Part shown: positions 24,688-32,578 of the stretch, in pieces
Position numbering within the stretch: position 1 is the stretch's first letter
How the letters are laid out: each line of letters starts with the position of its first letter
From: KK5 sp034043675
GTDB taxonomy: Bacteria; Pseudomonadota; Gammaproteobacteria; Burkholderiales; Burkholderiaceae_C
Direction: 5' to 3'
Length of the DNA: 64,000 bases
NCBI RefSeq assembly: GCF_034043675.1
Contig: NZ_JAXCLA010000007.1
Location: forward strand, 372,001 to 436,000
The notes under the pieces: generated by a model
What the model was told of the DNA's origin: nothing
The model's input: the letters and a program-made list of their open reading frames with translations, nothing else
Database searches by the model: none
Made by a program: the position numbers and the translations under genes

Positions 24688-25668
24688 ATGGGTAGCCTGA
24701 TTGAACAAGCCGCCCAACGGCTGGAGCAGTTGCGTCAGGCAGGCGTGAGCCTGCCTGACGATACCGTCATGCGCTCGTCGGCCGAGCCGACGCCACAGAT
24801 AGATGCTCAAGGGACTGCTATTGCTGCAGCCGCGGTGTCGGTGGATCCCGCGGCGTCGAACGAGCCCGTACCCGCTGTAGTGCCGGAACAGTTTCATCCT
24901 GCGTCCAAGATCGTGGAACTGGATATCGACGCGCTGTCTGCGCAGGGATTCCTGATGCCGAACTTGGCGCGCAGCCAACTGGCCGATCAGTATCGCGTGA
25001 TCAAGCGCCCGCTGATCAAGAATGCGATGAGCAAGGGAGCGGTGTCGCTTAACCATGCCAACCTGATCATGGTGACCAGCGCCCTGGCTGGCGAGGGCAA
25101 GAGTTTTACCGCGCTGAACCTGGCGCTGAGCATCGCTGCGGAGATGGACAACACGGTGATGCTGGTCGATGCCGATGTTGCACGGCCCTCCGTGCTGCGC
25201 ATGCTTGGTCTGCCACACGGGCCTGGCCTGCTCGATGTTCTGGAGAATGCGGTCGACATGTCCGAAGTGCTGATGCGCACCAATGTCGACAAGCTGACGC
25301 TGTTACCTAGTGGAACGCCGCACGCCCGTGCTACCGAATTGCTCGCGAGCGACGCGATGAGCCAGTTGCTGGACGACATGGCCAAGCGCTATCCAGATCG
25401 AATCATCATTTTCGATTCGCCGCCCTTGCTGCTGACCACCGAGTCACGTGTGTTGGCTTCGCACATGGGTCAGATCGTTGTGGTCGTGCAGGCCGAGAAG
25501 ACACTTCAGAGCGCCGTTCAACAGGCGCTGCTCACGATCGAGTCGTGCCCGCTGAAGATGATGTTGTTGAATCAGGCCAGCGACAACGCTACCGGCAGCT
25601 ATGGATACGGCTATGGCTACGGTTACGGCTACGGCTACGGGTATGGCAATGAGACTGCCAAGGGCTGA
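24688..25668 (+). CDS. XrtA-associated tyrosine autokinase (BY-kinase)
   Basis: Cytoplasmic bacterial tyrosine kinase of 326 residues that works with the chain-length protein. After a variable N-terminal 90 residues comes the kinase domain: a Walker A variant around SALAGEGKSF (about 131-140), Walker A' VMLVDADVARPS and Walker B IIIFDSPPLL. The C-terminus carries a tyrosine cluster made of eight Tyr-Gly dipeptides, the expected autophosphorylation site. Its start directly abuts the stop of the preceding gene, and its last 20 bases overlap the next gene. The cluster is encoded by a hexameric repeat and is unusually regular. Confidence 0.93.
   Translation: MGSLIEQAAQRLEQLRQAGVSLPDDTVMRSSAEPTPQIDAQGTAIAAAAVSVDPAASNEPVPAVVPEQFHPASKIVELDIDALSAQGFLMPNLARSQLADQYRVIKRPLIKNAMSKGAVSLNHANLIMVTSALAGEGKSFTALNLALSIAAEMDNTVMLVDADVARPSVLRMLGLPHGPGLLDVLENAVDMSEVLMRTNVDKLTLLPSGTPHARATELLASDAMSQLLDDMAKRYPDRIIIFDSPPLLLTTESRVLASHMGQIVVVVQAEKTLQSAVQQALLTIESCPLKMMLLNQASDNATGSYGYGYGYGYGYGYGYGNETAKG
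25600..25647 (+). repeat. Eight hexamer repeats (TAYGGN) encoding (Tyr-Gly)8
   Basis: Eight in-frame copies of a TAT/TAC-GGN hexamer run from 25600 to 25647 inside the tyrosine autokinase gene. The pattern is conserved at the protein level while third bases vary, so selection for the Tyr-Gly repeat is likelier than recent slippage alone. The last copy overlaps candidate start codons of the next gene. Confidence 0.85.
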
Positions 25669-27235
25669 GGCCGACCGTGAAGTTGATACCAGGCTGCGGA
25701 AAAGTACCCCGCTCGGGGGGCTGAAGGGCAGCGCGGCCGGCTTGCCGCTGCTACTGCTGCTGAGCGTTGGCACAGTGAGTGCTCAAGACGAGGAAAGCGC
25801 GCGCGGACGCAACGGCATCGTGGTGCAGCCACGGATCGGTTTGACCGAAACGCTGACCGACAATGTTTCGCAAAGCTCGACTTCCAAGGACGCGGCGCTG
25901 GTAACTCAGGTCTCGCCGGGTATCCATATCGAGAGCCGAGCAGGGCGAGTGCGCGGCACCTTTGACTATGCGCTGAACGGCGTGCTTTACACCGGCAGTC
26001 CTACTGCGAATCAGACGCAACACACGTTGGCGGCCAAGGGCGCCGTGGAGTTGATCGAGAACAGCGTTTACGTAGATGCGCAAGCCAGCATCAACCAGCA
26101 GACTATCTCTGCTTTCGGGCAGCAGTCGAGCAGCAATGTGCTGAGCAACGCAAACCGCACGGAGGTGGCTTCGGTTAACGTGTCTCCCTATTGGCGCGGC
26201 CGTCTGGGCGATGTCGCCAGCTTCGAGTTGCGTGCGTTCGGCACGGCGACGAATCAGAAGGAATCCATTTCCGGCGACAGCCATACGGAGGGGGCGTCGC
26301 TACGCCTCAATGGCTTGAATAGCGGACAAATCCAATGGTGGGCGAGCCTTAGTTCGCAGGACTCACATTTCAGGGCTGGCAGCGGTAGTAGTAGCCAGAG
26401 CACGATAGCAAACCTCGGCTTGAACTACCGACCGGATGTCGATCTCAGCCTGACAATCAGCGGCGGTCCGGAGCGCAACGACTACGGCGGTGGCGAGATG
26501 CGCAACAGCTCCAACTATGGAGCGTCTGCCACGTGGACGCCGTCGCCGCGGACCCAACTTACCGGCGAGTGGCAACACCACGACTATGGCAATGCCCACA
26601 CGCTGAGTTTCGAGCACCGTCGAGCCCGCTCGGTCTGGCGCTACTCGGATGTCAAGAGCGTGACGCTTGGTACACCCAACGGTACAACTGCAGGCACGAC
26701 GCTTTACAACCTTTTCTACCAGCAGTGCGTCGCAACACAGACTGATCCGGCGTCCTGCCCGACAGTGGTGACGGCGTATCTGCTCGCGCTCGGCCTCGAT
26801 CCGAACATGATCCTCTCCAGCGGTTTCGTCGCTTCAGCACCCACGAGCCAGCGACTGCAGGATCTTTCGTTTTCCCTGCAGGGAATGCGCACGACGCTGA
26901 TGTTCAGCCTGACGCAGTCGACCTCCTCGCTGCTGTCTGGCGCGGCTGCTACTGGTGACCTTGCGCAGAGTTCGTTCGTGCGTCAACGTGGCTTCGCGCT
27001 GTCTCTCTCTCACGGCTTGACGCCAATCTCTAGTGTCCAGGCCACCTTTAGCATGTCACGGAACAGCGGTGATATTGCGAGCTTGTCCAACACCCTCCGC
27101 AGCCTCGCCGCCAATTGGAGCAGCAGCTTCGGGAGGCGACTGTCGGTGTCGCTCGGTGCGCGCCATTCCGATTTCAGCGGAGCCTCGGGCTACACCGAGA
27201 ACGCACTCATCGCCAACTTGGTACAGCAGTTCTAG
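25649..27235 (+). CDS. XrtA-system outer-membrane beta-barrel protein (TIGR03016-like)
   Basis: A 528-residue exported protein that resembles the PEP-CTERM-associated outer-membrane protein family TIGR03016. A rather late signal peptide (about 28-45, GLPLLLLLSVGTVSA-QD) is followed by VVQPRIGLTETLTDNV, and the rest is made of alternating polar/hydrophobic strands rich in Ser, Thr and aromatic residues, ending in VQQF with a terminal Phe, as in outer-membrane barrels. The start at 25649 overlaps the kinase gene by 20 bp and lies in its tyrosine repeat; the true start may be different because the N-terminal 25 residues before the signal are unusual. Probably an EPS secretion channel or barrel partner. 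Confidence 0.85.
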   Translation: MRLPRAEADREVDTRLRKSTPLGGLKGSAAGLPLLLLLSVGTVSAQDEESARGRNGIVVQPRIGLTETLTDNVSQSSTSKDAALVTQVSPGIHIESRAGRVRGTFDYALNGVLYTGSPTANQTQHTLAAKGAVELIENSVYVDAQASINQQTISAFGQQSSSNVLSNANRTEVASVNVSPYWRGRLGDVASFELRAFGTATNQKESISGDSHTEGASLRLNGLNSGQIQWWASLSSQDSHFRAGSGSSSQSTIANLGLNYRPDVDLSLTISGGPERNDYGGGEMRNSSNYGASATWTPSPRTQLTGEWQHHDYGNAHTLSFEHRRARSVWRYSDVKSVTLGTPNGTTAGTTLYNLFYQQCVATQTDPASCPTVVTAYLLALGLDPNMILSSGFVASAPTSQRLQDLSFSLQGMRTTLMFSLTQSTSSLLSGAAATGDLAQSSFVRQRGFALSLSHGLTPISSVQATFSMSRNSGDIASLSNTLRSLAANWSSSFGRRLSVSLGARHSDFSGASGYTENALIANLVQQF

Positions 27236-27238
27236 CCC

Positions 27239-28321
27239 ATGTACGAATCCTTCTACGGGCTGAGCAGCAAGCCGTTTCAGCTGAGCCCCGACCCCAACTT
27301 CTACTTCGGCAGCAAGCAGCACCGCCGGGCCAAGGCATACCTGGACTATGGCGTGCTGCGCAACGACGGCTTCATCGTCATCACCGGCGAGATCGGCGCC
27401 GGCAAGACGACTCTGCTGCGCGGCCTGCTCGACAGCCTCAACCGCAGCAACGTCGTGATCGGCAACCTGGTCACGACCCAGCTCGACGCGGAAGACACGC
27501 TGCGCATGGTCGGCGCCGCCTTCGGCGTGCGCGTCAAGGACCTGCCCAAGTCCGAACTGCTGATGACGCTGGAGGCCTTCTTCGTCAACCAGACGAGCCA
27601 GGGACGACGCTGCCTGCTGATCGTCGACGAGGCGCAGAACCTCACGCCACGCGCCGTCGAGGAATTGCGGATGCTGTCGAACTTCCAGTTCGGCAACCAG
27701 TCGCTGCTGCAGACCTTCCTGGTCGGTCAGCCCGAGTTTCGCGGCATCCTGCAGCGGCCCGAGATGGAGCAGTTCCGCCAGCGCGTGGCGGCCACCTGCC
27801 ACATCGGCCCGCTTGACGAGGACGAGACCCGCGCCTATATCGAGCACCGGCTCAAGTGCGCCGGCGGTAGCGGCAAGCCGAGCTTCGAGACGGAAGCCTT
27901 CCCCGCCATCTTCAAGGCCAGCCAGGGCATCCCGCGGCGCATCAACTCGCTGTGCGACCGGCTGCTGCTGCTGGGCTTCATGTCCAACCGCACGCATTTG
28001 ACGCTGGCCGATGTCGAGGAGGTCCTGCGCGACATCGCGCAGGAGTCCGAGACGCCGAAGCCCGCCGCGGTCAACGGCAGCGCAGCGCTGCCGCTCGTGC
28101 TGAACGGTGCCGACATCGAGCATGTCGACCTGTCCCGGCTGGCGCTGAGCGCGGAAGCCGCGCAGGGCCTGTCCGGCGAGATCGCCGCTCTGGGCCACGA
28201 GCAGCAGGCTGACCGGCTGAACCGCCTCGAAGGTAGCCTGATCCGGCTCGAACGCATCAATCTGCAGACCCTCGCCCTGCTGCAGAAGCTGGTCGAGGCG
28301 GTCAGCAACAAGCCTCACTGA
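27239..28321 (+). CDS. XrtA-associated AAA ATPase (TIGR03015/ExeA-like)
   Basis: A 360-residue ATPase that resembles the PEP-CTERM-associated ATPase family TIGR03015 and the ExeA/GspA secretion ATPases. It opens with MYESFYGLSSKPFQLSPDP, a hallmark of the group, followed by Walker A GEIGAGKT (about 48-55), Walker B LLIVDEAQNL (about 125-134) and a sensor/arginine region QGIPRRINSLCDRLL. The C-terminal 80 residues are helical and variable. It starts 3 bp after the barrel gene. The role is thought to be energising or assembling the EPS export machinery; that is inference. Confidence 0.92.
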   Translation: MYESFYGLSSKPFQLSPDPNFYFGSKQHRRAKAYLDYGVLRNDGFIVITGEIGAGKTTLLRGLLDSLNRSNVVIGNLVTTQLDAEDTLRMVGAAFGVRVKDLPKSELLMTLEAFFVNQTSQGRRCLLIVDEAQNLTPRAVEELRMLSNFQFGNQSLLQTFLVGQPEFRGILQRPEMEQFRQRVAATCHIGPLDEDETRAYIEHRLKCAGGSGKPSFETEAFPAIFKASQGIPRRINSLCDRLLLLGFMSNRTHLTLADVEEVLRDIAQESETPKPAAVNGSAALPLVLNGADIEHVDLSRLALSAEAAQGLSGEIAALGHEQQADRLNRLEGSLIRLERINLQTLALLQKLVEAVSNKPH

Positions 28322-28332
28322 GATAGATCCCG

Positions 28333-29475
28333 ATGAGTCAAGAACAGAAGTCGTCCTCCATGGCCCCGGTGATGTGCGTCGTCGGCGCCCGGCCGAATTT
28401 CATGAAGATGGCGCCGATCCTGCGCGCGCTGGCCGCGCACCAGCCGCCGATCCCCGCGTTGCTGGTCCACACCGGCCAGCACTACGACACCGACATGAGC
28501 AAGAAGCTCTTCGTCGACCTCGGCCTGCCGCAGCCCGACATCAACCTGGAAGTCGGCTCCGGCACCCACGCGCAGCAGACGGCCGAGATCATGCGGCGCT
28601 TCGAGCCGGCGCTGGACGAGCACAAGCCGTCTTGCGTGCTGGTCGTCGGTGACGTCAATTCGACGATCGCCTGCGCGCTGGTCGCGTCGAAGAAGGACAT
28701 CCCCGTCGCGCACGTCGAAGCGGGCCTGCGCAGCTACGACCGCAAGATGCCCGAGGAGATCAACCGCGTCCTGACCGACCAGATCTCCGACCGCCTGTAC
28801 ACGACCGAGCGCAGCGCCGCTGACAACCTCGCCCGAGAAGGCATCGACCTGTCGCGCGTCTGCTTCGCCGGCAACGTGATGATCGATTCGCTGGAAGCCA
28901 GCAAGCCGCATGCACGTGCGCCGCAGCAGACACTGGCCGCGCACGGCCTGGATGCCGGGCTCGCCGCCGGCCGCTACGGCGTCGTCACGCTGCATCGGCC
29001 TTCGAACGTCGATACACCCGAGTCGCTGACCTCGCTGTTGGGCGTGCTGGGCCAGGTGGCCAAGGATCTGCCGCTGATCTTCGCGATGCACCCGCGCACC
29101 CGCAGCAATATCGACCGCTTCGGCCTCACCGGCCTGATCGATCCCGCGCGCATCGCCGTGTTGCCGCCGCAGGGCTATCTTGAGATGCTGGGCCTGATGG
29201 CCGGCGCTACGCTGGTCCTGACCGACTCCGGCGGTCTGCAGGAAGAGACGACGGCGCTGGGCGTTCCCTGCCTGACCTTGCGCGAGAACACCGAGCGCCC
29301 GATCACGGTGGAGCAGGGCACGAACACGATGGTCGGCATCGACCCGCAGGCCATCCTCGCTGGCGTGGCCGAGATCCTGGCCGGCCGCGGCAAGCACGGC
29401 CGCGTGCCCGAGTACTGGGACGGTCATACCGCCGAGCGCATCGCCGCCGACCTGTGGACCTGGCTGGGTAGCTGA
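28333..29475 (+). CDS. wecB: Non-hydrolysing UDP-N-acetylglucosamine 2-epimerase
   Basis: Interconverts UDP-GlcNAc and UDP-ManNAc (or a closely related UDP-diacetamido-uronic acid in WbpI-type members). The 380-residue product has the GT-B-like fold signatures: VVGARPNFMKMAPI at the N-terminus, HTGQHYD, VVGDVNSTIA, HVEAGLRSYDRKMPEEINRVLTD and the C-terminal TDSGGLQEETTALG and ENTERPITVEQGTN motifs, all intact. It is part of the core EPS operon, between the ATPase and the deacetylase. Because wbpB/wbpD/wbpE genes occur 23 kb downstream, a WbpI-like substrate cannot be excluded. Confidence 0.94.
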   Translation: MSQEQKSSSMAPVMCVVGARPNFMKMAPILRALAAHQPPIPALLVHTGQHYDTDMSKKLFVDLGLPQPDINLEVGSGTHAQQTAEIMRRFEPALDEHKPSCVLVVGDVNSTIACALVASKKDIPVAHVEAGLRSYDRKMPEEINRVLTDQISDRLYTTERSAADNLAREGIDLSRVCFAGNVMIDSLEASKPHARAPQQTLAAHGLDAGLAAGRYGVVTLHRPSNVDTPESLTSLLGVLGQVAKDLPLIFAMHPRTRSNIDRFGLTGLIDPARIAVLPPQGYLEMLGLMAGATLVLTDSGGLQEETTALGVPCLTLRENTERPITVEQGTNTMVGIDPQAILAGVAEILAGRGKHGRVPEYWDGHTAERIAADLWTWLGS

Positions 29476-29485
29476 GGACGACACC

Positions 29486-30337
29486 ATGCTGATGCCGACC
29501 CGGACCCCGGTCATTCGCAATGCGATGACGATCGACGTGGAGGACTACTTCCAGGTCTCCGCCTTCGCGCCCTACATCGCCCGCGGCGACTGGGACAGCC
29601 GCGAGTGCCGCGTCGAGCGCAATATGGAGCGCATCCTGGCGTTGCTCGCCGAGCGCCAGGTCAAGGCCACCTTCTTCACGCTCGGCTGGATCGCCGAGCG
29701 CTACCCGCATCTGGTCCGCGCAATCGTCGAGCAGGGCCACGAACTCGCCAGCCATGGCTACGGCCACCAGCGGGCCAGCGACCTGAGCCGCGAGGCCTTC
29801 GCCGAGGACATCGGCCGCGCCAAGAAGCTGCTGGAAGACCTCGGCGGCCGCCCGGTGCTGGGCTACCGTGCGCCGAGCTTCTCGATCGGCGAGGGCAACC
29901 TCTGGGCCTTCGACGTGCTGCGCGAAGCCGGCTATCGCTACAGCTCCAGCGTCTACCCGATCGCGCACGACCACTACGGCATGCCCGATTCGCCGCGCTT
30001 CGCCTACCCGGTGCGCGATGGCCTGCTCGAAGTGCCGGTGACCACGCTGCGCATGTTCAACCGCAACCTGCCTTCCAGCGGCGGCGGCTACTTCCGCTTG
30101 CTGCCCTACGCGCTGTCGCGCTGGATGATCCGGCAGGTCAACGCGGTCGACCAGCAGTCGGCCGTCTTCTACTTCCATCCGTGGGAAATCGACGCCGAGC
30201 AGCCGCGCATTCCCGGCATCGACGGCAAGACCCGCTTCCGCCACTACGTCAACATCCCCCGCACCCATGGCCGTATCGCCCAGTTGCTGAGCGACTTCGC
30301 CTGGGGCCGGATGGACGAGATCTTCCTCGGGGCCTGA
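29486..30337 (+). CDS. XrtA-system polysaccharide deacetylase
   Basis: NodB-type metal-dependent deacetylase of 283 residues, resembling the PEP-CTERM-locus subfamily TIGR03006. Motifs: the catalytic aspartate region MTIDVEDYFQ, zinc-binding HGYGHQ, the GYRAPSFS motif, and a later YFHPWE with the conserved histidine. There is no signal peptide, so it may act on lipid-linked precursors or be exported otherwise. The upstream GAGGAC supports the start at 29486; an internal ATG at 29525 would drop only a few residues. Its stop overlaps the next start as TGATG. Confidence 0.92.
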   Translation: MLMPTRTPVIRNAMTIDVEDYFQVSAFAPYIARGDWDSRECRVERNMERILALLAERQVKATFFTLGWIAERYPHLVRAIVEQGHELASHGYGHQRASDLSREAFAEDIGRAKKLLEDLGGRPVLGYRAPSFSIGEGNLWAFDVLREAGYRYSSSVYPIAHDHYGMPDSPRFAYPVRDGLLEVPVTTLRMFNRNLPSSGGGYFRLLPYALSRWMIRQVNAVDQQSAVFYFHPWEIDAEQPRIPGIDGKTRFRHYVNIPRTHGRIAQLLSDFAWGRMDEIFLGA

Positions 30338-31386
30338 TGGCTGCGAACCTCGACATCAAGCGCCTGCTGGCGCGGGACGGCACCGGTGTGGCGGCGCGCT
30401 GGGACGCCTTCGTCCTCGCCTGCCCGCAAGCCACCTTCTTCCACCGCGCCGGCTGGCTGAAGCTGATCGAACAGCAGTTCGGCCACCAGGGCTTCTTCCT
30501 GTACGCCGAGCGTGCCGGCGAGATCGTCGGCGTGCTGCCGCTGGCGCAGGTGAAGAGCCGGCTGTTCGGCCATTCGCTGGTGTCGCTGCCCTTCGGCGTC
30601 TACGGCGGCGTGGCTGCAGGCGACGACGAGGCCGCGAATGCGCTGGAAGCCGAGGCGCAGGCGATCGCCAAGCGCATCGGCGCCGAGCATCTGGAGTTCC
30701 GCAACGTCGCGCCGCGCCATGCCGATTGGCCCAAGCAGGACCTCTACGTCACCTTCCGCAAGGAGATCCTGCCGGACGAGGAGGGGAACATGCTGGCGAT
30801 CCCGCGCAAGCAGCGCGCGATGGTCCGCAAGGGCATCAAGAACGGGCTCGTCAGCCAGATCGACGCCACGGTCGACCGCTTCTTCGACCTCTACGCCGAC
30901 AACGTCCACCGCCACGGCACGCCGGCGATGCCCAAGCGCTACTTCGCCGCGCTGCAGCAGGAGTTCGGTGCGGATGCCGAGGTGCTGACCGTCAGTGGCC
31001 CTGACGGCCGGCCGCTCAGCTCGGTGCTGAGCTTTTACTTCCGCGACGAGTGCCTGCCCTACTACGCGGGCGACGACGAGTCGGCCCGCGACCTCGCCGC
31101 CAACGACTTCAAGTACTGGGAGCTGATGCGCCGCGCCTGCGCACGCGGCCTCAAGGTCTTCGACTACGGCCGCAGCAAGCAGGGCACCGGCTCCTATTCG
31201 TTCAAGAAGAACTGGGGCTTCGAGCCGACGCCGCTGCACTACGAGTACTGCCTGTACAAGCGCGACGCCGTGCCCCAGAACAATCCGAACAACCCGAAGT
31301 ACCAGCTGATGATCAAGACCTGGCGCCGCCTGCCGATCGGCGTGGCGAACTGGCTGGGCCCGTTCATCGTCAAGAGTCTGGGCTGA
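30337..31386 (+). CDS. FemAB-family XrtA-associated protein
   Basis: A 349-residue acyl/aminoacyl-transferase-like protein with the tandem GNAT fold of FemA/FemB proteins and strong similarity by eye to the PEP-CTERM FemAB family TIGR03019. Recognisable segments are PQATFFHRAGWLKLIEQQFGH, a PFGVYGGV loop, RKQRAMVRKGIKNGL, LSFYFRDECLPYYAGDD and the C-terminal FDYGRSKQGTGSYSFKKNWGFEPTPLHYEY. It overlaps the deacetylase stop by one base. The role may be to add an amino acid or acyl group to the EPS or its lipid carrier; the substrate is not known. Confidence 0.92.
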   Translation: MAANLDIKRLLARDGTGVAARWDAFVLACPQATFFHRAGWLKLIEQQFGHQGFFLYAERAGEIVGVLPLAQVKSRLFGHSLVSLPFGVYGGVAAGDDEAANALEAEAQAIAKRIGAEHLEFRNVAPRHADWPKQDLYVTFRKEILPDEEGNMLAIPRKQRAMVRKGIKNGLVSQIDATVDRFFDLYADNVHRHGTPAMPKRYFAALQQEFGADAEVLTVSGPDGRPLSSVLSFYFRDECLPYYAGDDESARDLAANDFKYWELMRRACARGLKVFDYGRSKQGTGSYSFKKNWGFEPTPLHYEYCLYKRDAVPQNNPNNPKYQLMIKTWRRLPIGVANWLGPFIVKSLG

Positions 31387-31390
31387 CGGC

Positions 31391-32578
31391 GTGAAGGTTC
31401 TCTACCTCGTCCACCGCTTGCCTTACCCGCCCAACAAGGGTGACAAGGTTCGCTCCTACCACCTGCTGAAGCACTTGGCGTCGCAGCACGAGGTGCACCT
31501 GGGCACGTTCATCGACGATCCCGACGACGAGCAGCACCTGCCGCGTGTGCGCGAGCTGTGCGCTGATCTGCATGTGGCACGACTGCATCCGCGCGCCGCC
31601 AAGCTGTTGAGCCTGCGCGGGCTGCTGACGGGCGAGCCGCTGAGTTTGCCCTACTACCGCCACGCTGGCCTGCAAGCTTGGATCGACCAGGCAGTGGCGC
31701 GCGTGGGCTTCGATGTCGTCGTCGTGTTCAGCGGCGTGATGGCGCAGTACGCGCCGTCGGGGCTGCGGCGGCTCGTCGATTTCGTTGACGTGGACTCCGC
31801 CAAATGGCGCGACTACGCACCCGAGCACACGTGGCCAATGTCCTGGCTGTACCGGCGCGAGTTCACCAAATTGTTGGCCTTCGAGCAGCGCGTCGCGGCC
31901 GAGGCCGCGTGCAGCTTCTTCGTCACCGAGCACGAGGCTGCCTTGTTTCGCGAACTGTCGCCGGGTCGTCATCTGCGAGTGGAGGCCCTGGGTAACGGCG
32001 TTGATGCCCATTTTTTTGCGCCCGATCCTGAGCTCGCCAGTCCGTTCGCGGCCGATGAACTGCCACTGGTTTTCACCGGCGCGATGGACTACTGGCCCAA
32101 CGTCGATGCAGTGAGCTGGTTCGCGCGCGACATCCTGCCTGCGCTGCGTCAACGCTTTCCGGCACTGCGCCTGTACATCGTCGGGCGTGCGCCCACGCCA
32201 GCCGTTCAAGCGCTGGCGGGCGAGGCGGTCAATGTGACCGGCGGCGTGCCCGACGTGAGGCCTTACCTGCAACACGCTGCCGCCGTCGTCGCGCCGCTGC
32301 GGCTGGCACGTGGGTTGCAAAACAAGGTCCTGGAGGCAATGGCGATGGCGCGGCCTGTCATTGCGGCCGAAGCGTGTGTTCGCGCGATCACGGCCGATGC
32401 GCTGCCAGGTCTGCTGCCTGCTGAACGCGAGGCCGACTACGTCGAGCGCGTGAGCGCGATGCTAAGCGACCGCACCGCTGCAGACTTGGTCGGGCGCGAT
32501 GCGCGCGCCTTCGTGCTGCGCGCCTACACCTGGGACGCGCACCTCGCCGGCCTAGACCGCCATCTGGAAGCTGCATGA
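31391..32578 (+). CDS. XrtA-system glycosyltransferase (TIGR03087-like, GT4)
   Basis: GT-B glycosyltransferase of 395 residues. The N-terminus MKVLYLVHRLPYPPNKGDKVRSYH and the C-terminal nucleotide-sugar region with TGAMDYWPNVDAVSWF, LYIVGRAPTPAV and the RGLQNKVLEAMAMARPV motif match the exosortase A glycosyltransferase family TIGR03087. It starts with GTG five bases after the FemAB stop and ends in an ATGA overlap with xrtA. Its 3' part contains a perfect sigma-54 consensus sequence (32304-32319). The donor sugar is unknown. Confidence 0.92.
   Translation: MKVLYLVHRLPYPPNKGDKVRSYHLLKHLASQHEVHLGTFIDDPDDEQHLPRVRELCADLHVARLHPRAAKLLSLRGLLTGEPLSLPYYRHAGLQAWIDQAVARVGFDVVVVFSGVMAQYAPSGLRRLVDFVDVDSAKWRDYAPEHTWPMSWLYRREFTKLLAFEQRVAAEAACSFFVTEHEAALFRELSPGRHLRVEALGNGVDAHFFAPDPELASPFAADELPLVFTGAMDYWPNVDAVSWFARDILPALRQRFPALRLYIVGRAPTPAVQALAGEAVNVTGGVPDVRPYLQHAAAVVAPLRLARGLQNKVLEAMAMARPVIAAEACVRAITADALPGLLPAEREADYVERVSAMLSDRTAADLVGRDARAFVLRAYTWDAHLAGLDRHLEAA
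32304..32319 (+). promoter_or_regulatory. Candidate intragenic sigma-54 promoter before xrtA
   Basis: TGGCACGTGGGTTGCA matches the -24/-12 consensus TGGCACG-N4-TTGCW at every defined base, with GG-N10-GC spacing. It lies within the glycosyltransferase coding sequence, 256 bp before the exosortase start. It also encodes part of a conserved protein motif (LARGLQ), so a chance match is quite possible. Confidence 0.3.

Noticed and set aside
27056..28318. A 420-codon open frame on the minus strand
   Set aside because: It is antisense to the AAA ATPase gene, which has intact Walker motifs and fits the operon spacing.
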